A stretch of DNA of 64,000 nt, taken from positions 1,798,001 through 1,862,000 of the forward strand of contig NZ_CP014301.1 of the NCBI RefSeq assembly GCF_001562255.1, in the 5' to 3' direction. Positions 40,703-51,721 of the stretch are shown here, in pieces (positions within the stretch are counted from its first letter, which is position 1; each line of letters opens with the position of its first letter). Source of the stretch: Bosea sp. PAMC 26642. GTDB taxonomy: Bacteria > Pseudomonadota > Alphaproteobacteria > Rhizobiales > Beijerinckiaceae. The translations under genes and the position numbers were made by a program. The notes beneath the pieces are model-generated. The model was given only the letters and a program-made list of their open reading frames with translations, was not told the DNA's origin and made no database searches.

Positions 40703-41218
40703 TCAGGCCGCATCCTTGTCGGCATAAGCCTGAAACACGCGCGCGAGCTTGGCGGCAGGCGCGGTCGAGAGCTGGGCGATCTTGGTTGCCGGGGCCACGA
40801 GAAGGCCGAGCAACTTGGCGCGCAGTTCGTCGAGCGAGGGCATCGAGGCGAGAGCCTTGACACCTTCGGGGTTCAGGGCGGTCTTGCCCATCGCGCCGCC
40901 CAGGATGACGAGCTTGTCGTTTTCCTTGGCGAAAGCGGTGGCGACCTTCGGCGCCGCGACCGGATCGTTTGAATAAGCGATCAGGGTGGGACCCGTCAGC
41001 AGGTTGCTGATGGACGCGACGTCGGTGCCTTCAAGAGCGATCTTGGCCAGCCGGTTCTTTGCGACCTTCACGGTGGCGCCATTGGCCTTCATCTCGCGAC
41101 GAAGCTTCTGGAACTGGGCCACCGTCAAACCCGCATAGTGGGCCACGACGACGACCGAGGTGTTTGCAAACACCCCGTTCAGCGTCGCGACGGCATCAGT
41201 TTTTGCCGTTCTATCCAC
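40703..41218 (-). CDS. rplJ: 50S ribosomal protein L10
   Basis: A 171-residue L10, the base of the L7/L12 stalk. Segments [20 protein letters not shown] and [16 protein letters not shown] are diagnostic. The start is read as GTG at 41218 (protein beginning [10 protein letters not shown]). It is preceded by a 506-base leader in which L10-mediated autoregulation would be expected. Confidence 0.97.
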   Translation of the reverse strand: MDRTAKTDAVATLNGVFANTSVVVVAHYAGLTVAQFQKLRREMKANGATVKVAKNRLAKIALEGTDVASISNLLTGPTLIAYSNDPVAAPKVATAFAKENDKLVILGGAMGKTALNPEGVKALASMPSLDELRAKLLGLLVAPATKIAQLSTAPAAKLARVFQAYADKDAA

Positions 41219-41724
41219 TGGGCTCTCTCCGGTAGGCGGCAGGCTTGAGGGCTTGCCGCCAGTTGCACGTGCCGCTCGTCCAAAACCCCGGTTGACACCG
41301 GTACTTCATCGGAGCGACGCTCAGTGCCCTGTCCCCTCTCCGGCTTGGAAGCCGCGATCGGGCGAGATGGTTCGAACCGTCTTCGGGATCTTGCGACCCC
41401 GCTTGAGCTCTTGCACCGTCTATGCAGGCCTCTTGGCGAAATTATGCCCTCGGGCGAGCCCTCGGTGCACCTGCAGTCTCAGACAGGACTGGGTGATTCT
41501 GGCCTGGAACAAAGCGAACCATGCCACGAAAAACCCATCTTTCGGCGGCGAACCGCCAAAAAACGCGAAACGGACCCCCTCGTGACAAGCACGCTGGAGC
41601 CCACATCACTTATGGAAACAGGCCTGCGTCTTAACGCTTCAGCCTGCCTCTGCCAAGTGGTGTTTTGATCTCGGGAGATCAAGGGTGGCTGGCGGCCGGC
41701 ATGAGGCCGGCCGCGCTGAATGGC
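41219..41724 (-). promoter_or_regulatory. Long rplA-rplJ leader, candidate L10 autoregulatory region
   Basis: A 506-base untranslated stretch between the rplA stop and the rplJ start. Directly after rplA, at 41692-41714, there is a perfect 9-bp hairpin (gcggccggc, loop atgag, gccggccgc) without a T-tail. Several GC-rich inverted segments lie closer to rplJ, including gcggcaggcttgagggcttgccgc near 41236-41260. The L10(L12)4 complex represses its own leader here in many bacteria; the specific binding structure could not be confirmed by eye. A promoter may also be present. Confidence 0.5.
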
Positions 41725-42423
<699 letters not shown>

Positions 42424-42434
42424 GATTGCTCCCC

Positions 42435-42866
42435 TCAGCCCACGACTTCCAGGCCCATGGACCGGGCGGAGCCCTTGATCATGGACGAGGCGGATTCGAC
42501 CGAATCGCAGTTGAGATCGGCCATCTTCTTCTCGGCGATCTCGTTGATCTGGGCGGCGGTGACCTTGCCGACATTGCCGCCGCGGCCGGGGGTCTTGGAA
42601 CCCGCGGTCAGGCCGGCAGCCTTCTTCAGCCAGTAGGACACCGGCGGCTGCTTCATCTCGAAGGTGAAGGAGCGATCCTGATACGCGGTGATGATCACCG
42701 GGATCGGCATGCCCTTTTCCATCTGCGCAGTCTTCGCGTTGAAGGCCTTGCAGAATTCCATGATGTTGAGGCCGCGCTGACCCAGCGCCGGACCGATCGG
42801 CGGCGACGGATTTGCCGCGCCCGCCGGAACCTGAAGCTTCACGTAGCCCGTGATCTTCTTTGCCAT
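42435..42866 (-). CDS. rplK: 50S ribosomal protein L11
   Basis: A 143-residue L11 of the GTPase-associated centre, needed for stringent-response activation. The Pro-rich N-terminus ([20 protein letters not shown]) and the C-terminal rRNA-binding domain ([28 protein letters not shown]) are clear. Normally it follows nusG directly; here about 2.4 kb with a chemoreceptor and a cytochrome gene separates them. Confidence 0.98.
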   Translation of the reverse strand: MAKKITGYVKLQVPAGAANPSPPIGPALGQRGLNIMEFCKAFNAKTAQMEKGMPIPVIITAYQDRSFTFEMKQPPVSYWLKKAAGLTAGSKTPGRGGNVGKVTAAQINEIAEKKMADLNCDSVESASSMIKGSARSMGLEVVG

Positions 42867-43021
42867 GATGGCTGCTCCTGTCGCCTGCCCCGATGCCTAT
42901 CGGAACGACGACGACCCTGCCCGGACATTGCGTGTCCCGGACCAGGGTGGTTGCAGAGCGTGGTGCGGCATGAAGCTCCGGTTGGCGAACCGGCATACCT
43001 CCCACGCATGTGAGGCCGGGG

Positions 43022-43642
43022 CTATGGCATATCCGGGCCGGCAGGGGAAGCACTATTGTCCGGTTCGCGCGGCTCGGCAGGGAAACTCGCCCGGTTGCCG
43101 CCGCGTTCGATATAGTCGCCGAGCGCCAGGCCGATATGGATCGCGACACAGGCGACGAGGAGGAAGGCCAACACGGCGTGGCTCTTGAACAGCCACCAGT
43201 CATATCCCGCCCCTTCCGGCCAGATCGCCGGCAGCGACAGTCCGAAATAGACAGCCCTCGCACCATAGTCCGAAATGCCGGCCCAGCCCAGCAGCGGCAC
43301 CAGGATCAGCCCCAGATACAAAACGGCATGGACGCCACGGCTGCCCGCTCCCGGGCTCCAGCGCCCGGCCAGATGCACCGCGGCACGGTAGATCAGCCTG
43401 ACGATCACCAGCACGAGGATGCTCGCGCCGCTCGTCTTGTGGAAGGTGTAGAGTTGATCGGCGAGAGCCCCCTCGCCGATCTGCTTCATCATGACGCCGC
43501 TGGCGAACATCGCCAGCACCATCACGGCGATCAGCCAGTGCAGGACCACCGACACCCGTGGGAAGGCGCGCACCATCGGCACGGTGGACGCCGCCGTCAT
43601 GCGGGCCGGCATCTGCGGCTCCGGAACCACCGTCATCGTCAT
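43022..43642 (-). CDS. Cytochrome b561 (CybB-type, di-haem membrane protein)
   Basis: A 206-residue inner-membrane protein with four transmembrane helices. Candidate haem ligands are His35 (VLHWLIAV), His68 (YTFHKTSG), His155 and His169 (SHAVLAF...AIHIG); the 14-residue spacing of the last pair and the 33-residue spacing of the first match E. coli CybB. It would move electrons between quinol and an acceptor. The first 26 residues form a cytoplasmic extension. The ATG overlaps the upstream chemoreceptor stop codon (ATGA), so the two are translated together. An electron-transfer partner other than the chemoreceptor is not visible nearby. Confidence 0.9.
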   Translation of the reverse strand: MTMTVVPEPQMPARMTAASTVPMVRAFPRVSVVLHWLIAVMVLAMFASGVMMKQIGEGALADQLYTFHKTSGASILVLVIVRLIYRAAVHLAGRWSPGAGSRGVHAVLYLGLILVPLLGWAGISDYGARAVYFGLSLPAIWPEGAGYDWWLFKSHAVLAFLLVACVAIHIGLALGDYIERGGNRASFPAEPREPDNSASPAGPDMP

Positions 43643-45240
43643 GAGACTGCCTGCTGCGTATCGAAGATGTAGCCGCCGACCGCTTCGCGCAGTTCGACCG
43701 CCTGGCGGTCGAGATCCGCCGAGGCGAGCGTCACGACCTCGCCGGTGCGCCGCCAGTTCTCGACCATGCCCGCGACCTGCCGCACCTGCTCCGCGGCGAG
43801 GCGCACATCGTCGGCGGTCTTTTCCGTGCTGACGCTGATATCCTGCGAACTTGTCTCCTGGCGCCGGGCGAGACCTGCGATCGCGGCAGCCGCGCGATCG
43901 ACCTCGGCGACGGCAGAGACCAGCGCCCCGACCCGGGCCGACATGCCGTCCGCAGCCGAGCGCACCGCCGCCAGTCCGATCCTGACCTCGTCCGTCGCCG
44001 TCGCGGTCCGGCTCGCCAGCTGCTTGACCTCGGTTGCCACCACCGCGAAGCCACGACCGGCCTCGCCGGCATGGGCCGCCTCGATCGTGGCATTGAGCGC
44101 GAGCAGGTTCGTCTTGCTGGCCACGACCTGGATGATGTCCATCACCTGGTCGATGCCCAGCACCGCTTTCGCCAGGGCGGTGCTGTCGGCAGCGGCGGCG
44201 GCGACCAGCGTTTTCGCGGCCTCGGCCACGCGCGACGTCGTCTGCGCTTCACCGGCGGTGTTGGCCAGCAGCACGGAGACCTCCGCGACGGAGCGGGCGA
44301 CATCATCGACATGGGAAGAGGCGCGCCCGGTCGACCGGGCTGCCGCGCCGGCATGCTCATCGACGAACTGGGACAGGCCGGCAAGCTCCCCCGATGCGCT
44401 CGACATGCGGGCTGCATGCTCTTCGAGCACTGAGGCGATCCTTGCGATGCGGGCCTGGAAGGCAGTGCTTTGCGCCTGCATCCGCTCCTGATGCGCGATC
44501 TGCTCGGACAGCGTCGAAAGCCGCGTCGCCGCCGCCTCCTGCTGCGTCCGCTGCTGGCGCAGATGCGCAAGGAGGGCCCGGCCGAGCGTGCCGATCTCGT
44601 CACGACGCAGCGCCGTCCGGCTCAGCCAGTCCTGGCGCTCCTGGCCCGGCCTCAGAACCCGCGCCATGCCGATGACCGGTCGCACCAGCCAGCGATATTC
44701 AAAGGAGACGATGAGCAGCACGATGAAAAGGCCGAGCACCGCCAAAAGGATCGCATTCTGGCGCGCATTGTCGAGATGATAGGCCAGACGCCCGCTGAGG
44801 CTCGACAGGCTCTCAGTGATGGCCTCATGCAAGGCTTCGCGCGTCTTCGTCGCATGGCCGAGCGCCTCGCGGAAACCGGCTTCGCCCGCAGCCGCCCGCG
44901 AGAGCGCGCGCAGCGCATCGGTGGCACTCACGGCCTTGTCCCGCGCATCGCCTTCGAGCGAAGCGGTGAGACGCTGCGTAACGGACAGGAGCTCACGCAG
45001 ATCCGCGGCGCGGCCATCGCTGCTGAAAAACGCATTTTCGCTCAGACGCCGGTGAACCGCGTTCGTCCGCACCATCTCGGCCGACGCGGCGACGTTGCTG
45101 GCGATCTGCCTGGAAAAGCCGTCGATACGGCGGGCGCCGATGATCTCGGTCGCGGCGAACAACACGGCCAGCAATCCGAGGAGACATCCCCAGAGCACGA
45201 GCCGCTGATCGACGGTTGCCTTGAAGCTCTTGGGAAACAT
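43639..45240 (-). CDS. Methyl-accepting chemotaxis protein
   Basis: A 533-residue transmembrane chemoreceptor. The first membrane segment is at about residues 14-34. A periplasmic, mostly helical sensor region without a named domain spans about 35-161. The second membrane segment is at about 162-181, followed by a HAMP-like linker. The signalling hairpin contains [20 protein letters not shown] near residues 375-393 and [15 protein letters not shown]. No NWETF-like CheR-binding pentapeptide ends the protein. It is the first gene of a two-gene unit with cytochrome b561, inserted between nusG and rplK. The ligand is unknown; a link to redox state is inferred from the coupled cytochrome. Confidence 0.93.
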   Translation of the reverse strand: MFPKSFKATVDQRLVLWGCLLGLLAVLFAATEIIGARRIDGFSRQIASNVAASAEMVRTNAVHRRLSENAFFSSDGRAADLRELLSVTQRLTASLEGDARDKAVSATDALRALSRAAAGEAGFREALGHATKTREALHEAITESLSSLSGRLAYHLDNARQNAILLAVLGLFIVLLIVSFEYRWLVRPVIGMARVLRPGQERQDWLSRTALRRDEIGTLGRALLAHLRQQRTQQEAAATRLSTLSEQIAHQERMQAQSTAFQARIARIASVLEEHAARMSSASGELAGLSQFVDEHAGAAARSTGRASSHVDDVARSVAEVSVLLANTAGEAQTTSRVAEAAKTLVAAAAADSTALAKAVLGIDQVMDIIQVVASKTNLLALNATIEAAHAGEAGRGFAVVATEVKQLASRTATATDEVRIGLAAVRSAADGMSARVGALVSAVAEVDRAAAAIAGLARRQETSSQDISVSTEKTADDVRLAAEQVRQVAGMVENWRRTGEVVTLASADLDRQAVELREAVGGYIFDTQQAVS

Positions 45241-45345
45241 TCAGTCCACGCCAGATGATCGGCGTGGACGTTCGGTCAATCCGCTTTCGAGATGGTTAAC
45301 GGACCATCATCCCACGCGAATGTGAGGCGCTCGATCTGTCGAGGA

Positions 45346-45879
45346 TCAGAGCTTCTCGACCTGGCTGTATTCGAGCTCGACCGGCGTGGCGCGGCCGAAG
45401 ATCGAGACCGCGACCTTGAGGCGGGCGCGGCCATGATCGACGTCCTCGACGACGCCATTGAACGAGGCGAACGGACCGTCGGCGACCTTGACCTGCTCGC
45501 CGATCTCGAAGGTGACCGTCGGCTTGGGCCGCTCGATCCCCTCGGCAACCTGCCCCTTGATCCGCAATGCCTCGGTCTCGGGGATCGGCATGGGCTTGGC
45601 CTTGTCGGCGCCCAGGAAGCCCGTGACCTTCGGCGTGTTCTTGATCAGATGGTAGACCTCGTCGGTCATCTCGCACTTCACCAGCACATAGCCGGGAAAG
45701 AACTTGCGCTCGGCATCGACCTTGCGGCCGCGTCGGACCTCGACGACCTTTTCGGTCGGGACCAGCACCTCGTCGAACTTGTCGGCGAGATTGCGCTGCG
45801 CCGCCTGGTCGCGAATCGACTGCGCGACCTTGTTCTCGAAGTTCGAATAGGCGTGGACGATGTACCAGCGGGTGTTCAC
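45346..45879 (-). CDS. nusG: Transcription termination/antitermination protein NusG
   Basis: A 177-residue factor that binds RNA polymerase beta' and links it to Rho or to S10/ribosomes. The NGN domain starts with RWYIVHAYSNFENKVAQ and contains FFPGYVLVKCEMTDE. The KOW domain has GEQVKVADGPFASFNGVVED. The start is GTG at 45879, 14 bases after secE. Confidence 0.98.
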   Translation of the reverse strand: MNTRWYIVHAYSNFENKVAQSIRDQAAQRNLADKFDEVLVPTEKVVEVRRGRKVDAERKFFPGYVLVKCEMTDEVYHLIKNTPKVTGFLGADKAKPMPIPETEALRIKGQVAEGIERPKPTVTFEIGEQVKVADGPFASFNGVVEDVDHGRARLKVAVSIFGRATPVELEYSQVEKL

Positions 45880-45893
45880 GTGTCTGATTCCGT

Positions 45894-46088
45894 TCAGCGG
45901 GCGCCGAGGATGAGGCCGAGCGACCAGCGGATGATGGTGTCGGTAAAGAGGAAGAACAGGCTCGAAACCACGACCATGGCGAGCACGAGGCCGGTGGTGA
46001 TCAGCGTCTCGCGCCGCGACGGCCAGGTCACCTTGGACGCTTCGGTGCGCACCGCCTGCAGGAAGCTGAAGGGGTTGGTATTCGCCAT
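45894..46088 (-). CDS. secE: Preprotein translocase subunit SecE
   Basis: A 64-residue single-span SecE of the short bacterial form. The amphipathic segment FLQAVRTEASKVTWPSRRET and the following transmembrane helix (LVLAMVVVSSLFFLFTD) are diagnostic. It clamps SecY in the translocon. It pairs with nusG as usual. The 187 bases upstream, up to the binding-protein gene, hold no supported gene. Confidence 0.97.
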   Translation of the reverse strand: MANTNPFSFLQAVRTEASKVTWPSRRETLITTGLVLAMVVVSSLFFLFTDTIIRWSLGLILGAR

Positions 46089-46275
46089 TCGTAAGTCACC
46101 TCGGGTTCCGAAAATCGCGACGCGAACCTGAAGCCGCGACGCCGAATCGGCCGTCCTGAAACATTCGCGGCGCGGGGCTCAGGGAGCCGCGCGCCGTTTC
46201 GGTGAGCGTAATACATGGCCGGGACGGCTAAGCCAAGCCTCTTTTGCGGCGCCTCGGGGAAGACGGCGGTGCCGG

Positions 46276-47040
46276 TCAGTTCGCGGCGCTTTCCATGCCC
46301 TTCTCCGCGAGAATGCGCCGGGCAGCGTCGCCGCGCAGGAAGCTAAGGAAAGCGCCCGCAGCCTCGGCTTGCGCGCTGGAGGCGGCGAGGCCGCCGGTAT
46401 AGGTCGTGTAGCTCTGGATTTCGGCCGGCAGCGGCCCGACCAGAATCGCACCTTTCACAGCCAGGATCTCGCTGATTTGATGTATCGCGAGATCGGCCTC
46501 GCCCGTAACGAGACGCTGGGCCACGAGACCGCCGGGCACCAGAACCGCCTTGGCCTTGACCGCGTCGGCGATGCCCATCGTTTCGAGCAGCTTGGCAAAG
46601 TAGATGCCGCTGGAGCCTCCTGCAGCCGGGTCGATATAGGCCACCTTGCGCGCGGCCAGCAGCGCGGCCTTGAACGCGGGCACCGTCGCGATGTCGGGAC
46701 GCTCGGCGCCCTCCTTGACCGCAACGCCCACGGATGTACGGGCGAGATCGGCGGTCGTCCGGGCGGCGATCTTCCCCTTGCCGACGAGGTCGTTCACGGC
46801 AGCCGGCGTCAGGACCGCGACATCGAAAGCCTCGCCCTCACTGATCCGCCGCAGCAATGCACCGGCCGTGTCGTTGTCGACGACGAGCTTGTGGCCGCTC
46901 TGCTTCTCGAATTCGGCTGCGGTGGCGAGGATGATTGGCTTGAAGGCACCCGCCGTCAACACCCTGATCTCGTCGGCCTGCGCGCTGGAGCAGCACCAGA
47001 AGCCGGCAAGGACCGCGACGGCGGCAAAGATCGGACGCAT
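46276..47040 (-). CDS. Orphan ModA-like periplasmic substrate-binding protein
   Basis: A 254-residue secreted binding protein with a signal peptide (about residues 1-22, ending SSAQA) and a two-lobed SBP fold of the molybdate/extracellular-solute type (ADEIRVLTAGAFKPIILATA, DNDTAGALLRRISEGEAFDV, LAIHQISEIL). It differs strongly from the canonical ModA at 51722 and has no membrane or ATPase gene nearby. It sits between tRNA-Trp and secE, a position that is usually empty. The ligand is unknown; an oxyanion or small organic acid is possible. Confidence 0.85.
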   Translation of the reverse strand: MRPIFAAVAVLAGFWCCSSAQADEIRVLTAGAFKPIILATAAEFEKQSGHKLVVDNDTAGALLRRISEGEAFDVAVLTPAAVNDLVGKGKIAARTTADLARTSVGVAVKEGAERPDIATVPAFKAALLAARKVAYIDPAAGGSSGIYFAKLLETMGIADAVKAKAVLVPGGLVAQRLVTGEADLAIHQISEILAVKGAILVGPLPAEIQSYTTYTGGLAASSAQAEAAGAFLSFLRGDAARRILAEKGMESAAN

Positions 47041-47195
47041 GACGTTCTCCGGCTTGATCCACCCTCTTGGCGGACTGTTCGGGCCGGAGCTTAGCGCAGC
47101 TGCGCAAAAGCCGAATAGCTGTTTCGTTTTGAAATCGCGCTCACGCCGGTTGGGCGGATGAGAGGGTGGCGCGTTCTGCGGTCATCCGCAGGGAC

Positions 47196-47271
47196 TGGCA
47201 GGGGCGGTAGGGCTCGAACCTACGACAACCGGTTTTGGAGACCGGTACTCTACCAACTGAGCTACACCCCT
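47196..47271 (-). tRNA. tRNA-Trp (anticodon CCA)
   Basis: On the minus strand a 76-base cloverleaf: acceptor AGGGGTG pairs with CGCCCCT, D-arm GTAGCTCAGTTGGTAGAG, anticodon stem ACCGG/CCGGT with loop containing CCA, T-arm GTTCGAGCCCTAC and encoded 3' CCA. It lies between tuf copy 2 and secE, the usual place in alphaproteobacteria apart from the inserted binding-protein gene. Confidence 0.97.
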
Positions 47272-47342
47272 GTAGTCGCCGGTGGTTTGCCTTAACGGGC
47301 TCGGCTTTTCAAGTCGAAAACGGCAGCAGCGTCGTCGCAGAT

Positions 47343-47372
47343 ATAAAAAGGGGCGGCTTTCCGCCGCCCCTT
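47343..47372 (-). terminator. Intrinsic terminator of tuf copy 2
   Basis: On the minus strand AAGGGGCGGC-ggaaa-GCCGCCCCTT is followed by a T-rich run (TTTATAT). It starts about 25 bases after the tuf stop codon and isolates tuf from the tRNA-Trp gene. Confidence 0.9.
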
Positions 47373-47397
47373 CAGAGCTTTGCAGCCGATCCTTGAA

Positions 47398-48588
<1,191 letters not shown>

Positions 48589-49050
48589 GACACCTGTTTC
48601 CTGACAACGGCCCGACGAGGCCTTCCGAAAGCGCGGTCGCATTAGGGTGTTTTGAGCGGGGACGCAAGGTTTGCTCCCGCATCTCCGACCGATCGGGATC
48701 GGGCCGGGCTGGTGCCGACCGCTTACGTGTATGGACGTCCCTCACCGTAATGTATCCGGCCCAATACCGGACCCGACCTGTTTTGTCGGCGCTGCCTTGC
48801 GGAACGGCAACACAACGGCACTGCCGAACTGTTCGGGAGCGCAGGGTCAAGTCTGACCCGACTGCTTAAAATTTGATGCAATGGACAGGCACGAATGAAA
48901 CCTGATGGCGCGATGCTTGGCGTCATGAACATCGGCGACGTGCTGATGTGCAGTTATCAACACACAAGACGAAATTCAAATGCCTCTACGTCATTTGAGC
49001 CTTCCTTTTCTCATCGTTGCACCGCACTCTCATGATCGGGGAGCGAAGAG
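48589..49050. other. Intergenic region between divergent tuf copy 2 and higA-like gene
   Basis: A 462-base gap. It holds a candidate tuf promoter at 48640-48668 and, from about 48860, a locally AT-richer stretch leading to the higA-like gene. A 46-codon open frame starting at 48895 is present but has no recognisable features and was not called. No higB toxin gene was found here. Confidence 0.5.
48640..48668 (-). promoter_or_regulatory. Candidate promoter of tuf copy 2
   Basis: On the minus strand CTTGCG (48668-48663) and CTAATG (48645-48640) are separated by 17 bases, similar to the alphaproteobacterial housekeeping pattern CTTGAC-N17-CTATAT. This would give a leader of roughly 45 bases before the tuf ATG. 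The match is imperfect and was judged by eye. Confidence 0.35.
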
Positions 49051-49320
49051 ATGAACTACAGGCGCCTGCGTCCGCAGCATCCGGGCAAGATTTTGAGCGA
49101 GGAATGGCTACAGCCTCTGGGCTTCGGGGCCGCTGAATTTGCCATGATCTGGGGATTCGACCAGCGCGCGCTCTGCGACATCGTAGCCGGCAAGAAACCG
49201 ATCGATCCGGCGATGTCACGCCAGCTCGATATCTCGCTGGGTACCTCGGAAGACTACTGGCTCGACAAGCAGCGCCAATATGAGAGCCTTGCCAGCCGCG
49301 CGCTGGACTTAACACACTAG
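49051..49320 (+). CDS. HigA/VapI-type antitoxin-like HTH protein (orphan)
   Basis: An 89-residue protein with the HigA-family opening RRLRPQHPGKILSEEWLQPLG and an XRE-like helix-turn-helix. The C-terminal LDISLGTSEDYWLDKQRQYE corresponds to the usual 'FGTSPEFWLNLQ' segment. GGGGAG lies 7 bases before the ATG. Its partner toxin HigB, normally just upstream, is absent, so it is an orphan antitoxin or a repurposed regulator. The HTH core is less canonical than in typical HigA (WGFDQRALCDIVAGK). Confidence 0.8.
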   Translation: MNYRRLRPQHPGKILSEEWLQPLGFGAAEFAMIWGFDQRALCDIVAGKKPIDPAMSRQLDISLGTSEDYWLDKQRQYESLASRALDLTH

Positions 49321-49476
49321 AAGGTCCGGACGACGGCCTGGATTATCCTGAGGAAACTTTCCGACATAAACATCGGCGCCGCAGCCGTGGCGCTTCGCTC
49401 CCGAGAGCGGCGTAGCCCCAGCGCGAGCCGCCGCCTCATATGGAATTGATGCGGAAAACCGTCAGCAACGCCTTGC

Positions 49477-50130
49477 CTATTCCGCCACGCTCCAGCGCCC
49501 GTCGATGCGCCTGAGGAGCCGCCTCGTGATCGGAAAGCCATCCGTCGGCATCGTCGCGATGCTGCGCAACCGCCTCAAGACATCGGGATCGTTGCCGTCG
49601 CCGAAGGCGACGATGTCGCGCGCCGGCACCGCGACGACGAGGTTTGCCGGCAGGTCGGGGACGGTAGACCAGACGTCTCGCACCAGAAGCAACGAAGCAT
49701 TGTAGTCGGCCTCGAACGACAGCGCACGCACAGGTCCCAGATCATGAACAGCGACCCTGGTCGCCCGATTCAGCAGGTTCTTGAAGGCCGCATCGAAGAC
49801 ATCCTTGTCGCTCATCCCGAATGTCCGGCCGTCTCCGACGGCGATGAAACGCGAGATCCTCGCACGGTCCTCGACCGGCACGACGATAACGTCCGCCACC
49901 AGTGTCTTGTGGAGCAACTTCGCGTCCGGCTTGCCCTGCGCGCGTGCTTTTGCGGCAAATTCCGCGACATAGGATCTGTTCTTCAGGGCAAGCAGCAGGG
50001 ATGGTTTGAACCGTGCGGAATCGCTGGGCGCGCATGCCGCGCAATCGGGCGCCTCGAAGGCCAGCGCGCCAGTCTGGAAGGCGCCGGCCATCGCCAGAAC
50101 GCCCGACATCATGAACTGACGACGCTGCAC
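49477..50130 (-). CDS. Secreted protein of unknown function (possible DUF1444-like)
   Basis: A 217-residue protein beginning with GTG and an RR-containing signal sequence (QRRQFMMSGVLAMAGAFQTG) that may be Tat- or Sec-type. The mature part contains a CAAC motif soon after the signal, then alternating alpha/beta sequence (LVADVIVVPVEDRARISRFI, SLLLVRDVWSTVPDLPANLV). The pattern recalls the DUF1444 family of uncharacterised proteins, but this assignment is weak. It is flanked by pncB upstream on the same strand and converges with the higA-like gene. Function is unknown. Confidence 0.65.
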   Translation of the reverse strand: MQRRQFMMSGVLAMAGAFQTGALAFEAPDCAACAPSDSARFKPSLLLALKNRSYVAEFAAKARAQGKPDAKLLHKTLVADVIVVPVEDRARISRFIAVGDGRTFGMSDKDVFDAAFKNLLNRATRVAVHDLGPVRALSFEADYNASLLLVRDVWSTVPDLPANLVVAVPARDIVAFGDGNDPDVLRRLRSIATMPTDGFPITRRLLRRIDGRWSVAE

Positions 50131-50189
50131 GACACACCCCCCGGATGCATCCTAAACGTGCATCGTCGCGCAACGCAACCGCCGACGCG

Positions 50190-51473
50190 CTAATGCTGCA
50201 CGGCTCCGAACACCCGCCGATACCGCGCCACCACATCGGCCGCGCCCGAAACCTTCTCGGGATTGTCGGAGAGCTTCACCGCAGGCCGCCCGTTCGCCTT
50301 CGAGACCTTGCAGACCAGCGACATCGGGTCTAGCGCCCGCGACCCGTCCGGCGAGCAGCCGACGAGATCGTTGGTCAGGTCCGTGCCCCAGCCGAAGGCC
50401 ATCCGGACCTTGCCGTCGAAATGATGGTAGACGCGCTCGATCGCTGAGACATCGAGCCCGTCCGAGAAAACCAGCAGCTTCTCGCGGGGATCGCGGCCCT
50501 TGGCCCGCCACCACGCCATGATCTCCTCGCCGGCCTCGATCGGCGGAGCGCTGTCGGGCCGAAAGCCCGTCCAGTCGGCGACCCAGTCCGGCGCGTGCCG
50601 CAGGAAGCTCGTCGTGCCAAAGGCGTCGGGCAAGGCGATCAGCAGATTGCCGCCATAGACCTGTCGCCACTCGTCGAGCACGCGGTAGGGCGCGCGCAGC
50701 AACTCGTAGTCGCTCTCGGCAAGCGCCGCCAGCACCATCGGCAGTTCATGCGCATTGGTGCCGATCGCCTCCAGATCGGCATCCATCGCAAGCAGGATGT
50801 TGGATGATCCGGTGAAGGCCGATCCCAGCCCCTCCTTCAGCGCCTCGACGCACCAGCGTTGCCAGAGATGGCCGTGGCGCCGGCGCGTGCCGAAATCCGA
50901 GAGCCTGAGATTGGGCAGCTTCTGCAGCCGCTCGACCTTGTCCCACATCTTGGCCTTGGCGCGGGCATAGAGCACGTCGAGCGAGAAACGCTTCTGGCCG
51001 ACCATGACGCGCCGCGCCCGAAGCTCGTTGATGATCGCGAGCGCCGGGACCTCCCACATCGTCGAATGCGTCCATGGCCCCTCGAAATGCAGCTCGTACT
51101 GACCATCGACCTTGCGCAGATCGTAGTCGGGCAGGCGGAAATCGGCGAGCCAGGCGATGAAGTCCGGCGAGAACATCTGCGTCTTGCCATAGAACGAGTT
51201 GCCGGCGAGCCAGATCAGCTCCTTCTTGGTGAAGCGCAGCGAGCGGGCATGGTCGAGCTGGGCTCGCAATTCGGTCTCGTCGACGAGGTCGGCGAGCCGG
51301 ATATGCTTCGAGCGGTTGATCAGCGAGAAGGTGACCTGCACCTCCGGATGAAAGCTCCGGATCATCTGCAGCATCAGCAGTTTGTAGAAATCCGTGTCGA
51401 GCAGGCTTCGGATGATCGGGTCGAGCCGCCAGCCGTGATTATAGGTCCGCGACGCGATATCGGTGAGTGTCAT
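50190..51473 (-). CDS. pncB: Nicotinate phosphoribosyltransferase
   Basis: A 427-residue enzyme converting nicotinate and PRPP to nicotinate mononucleotide, the entry step of NAD salvage (Preiss-Handler pathway). Diagnostic segments are [16 protein letters not shown] near the N-terminus, [15 protein letters not shown], and FSDGLDV...[11 protein letters not shown] near the C-terminus. It is divergent from modA and lies in the same neighbourhood as a nicotinate-dehydrogenase-like enzyme. Confidence 0.96.
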   Translation of the reverse strand: MTLTDIASRTYNHGWRLDPIIRSLLDTDFYKLLMLQMIRSFHPEVQVTFSLINRSKHIRLADLVDETELRAQLDHARSLRFTKKELIWLAGNSFYGKTQMFSPDFIAWLADFRLPDYDLRKVDGQYELHFEGPWTHSTMWEVPALAIINELRARRVMVGQKRFSLDVLYARAKAKMWDKVERLQKLPNLRLSDFGTRRRHGHLWQRWCVEALKEGLGSAFTGSSNILLAMDADLEAIGTNAHELPMVLAALAESDYELLRAPYRVLDEWRQVYGGNLLIALPDAFGTTSFLRHAPDWVADWTGFRPDSAPPIEAGEEIMAWWRAKGRDPREKLLVFSDGLDVSAIERVYHHFDGKVRMAFGWGTDLTNDLVGCSPDGSRALDPMSLVCKVSKANGRPAVKLSDNPEKVSGAADVVARYRRVFGAVQH

Positions 51474-51671
51474 GGCGGCGGCATCGGGTCCGGTGGCGCG
51501 AAAGGCGCAACATGACTATGCGAGATCGCATGGTTTTGACAGTCGCCGGCAAACAGGGCGCGGCGACGATCATGCATGGCGCTCGAGTCCCGTCAGACCG
51601 GAACGAAAGCCTGAGCCGACGCCGATCCGGGTCGGCGACGCCTCGACAAAAGCTCGACCGATCGACGCAAG

Positions 51672-51695
51672 CGTTATATTCAGTCATATCTAGCG
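51672..51695 (+). promoter_or_regulatory. Candidate ModE-binding Mo-box upstream of modA
   Basis: An imperfect palindrome CGTTATAT-N6-ATATCTAGCG lies 27 bases before the modA ATG. The CGTTATAT half-site and the A/T-rich inner arms resemble known ModE operators. A modE gene ends this operon, which supports molybdate-responsive repression, but the right half-site is degenerate. Confidence 0.55.
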
Positions 51696-51721
51696 AAAGC
51701 AAATCCGGGGAGCCGTGGACG

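Noticed and set aside
48895..49035. A 46-codon open frame between tuf copy 2 and the higA-like gene
   Set aside because: It has no clear ribosome-binding site, no recognisable motif and no similarity to HigB; length is within chance expectation.
49321..49476. Short gap between the convergent higA-like and secreted-protein genes as a possible small gene
   Set aside because: No open frame with start and ribosome-binding site is present; it probably holds only the ends of two convergent transcripts.
51467..51721. In-frame 85-codon N-terminal extension of modA
   Set aside because: It would remove the signal peptide from the N-terminus and covers the promoter and Mo-box; a good ribosome-binding site precedes the inner ATG at 51722.
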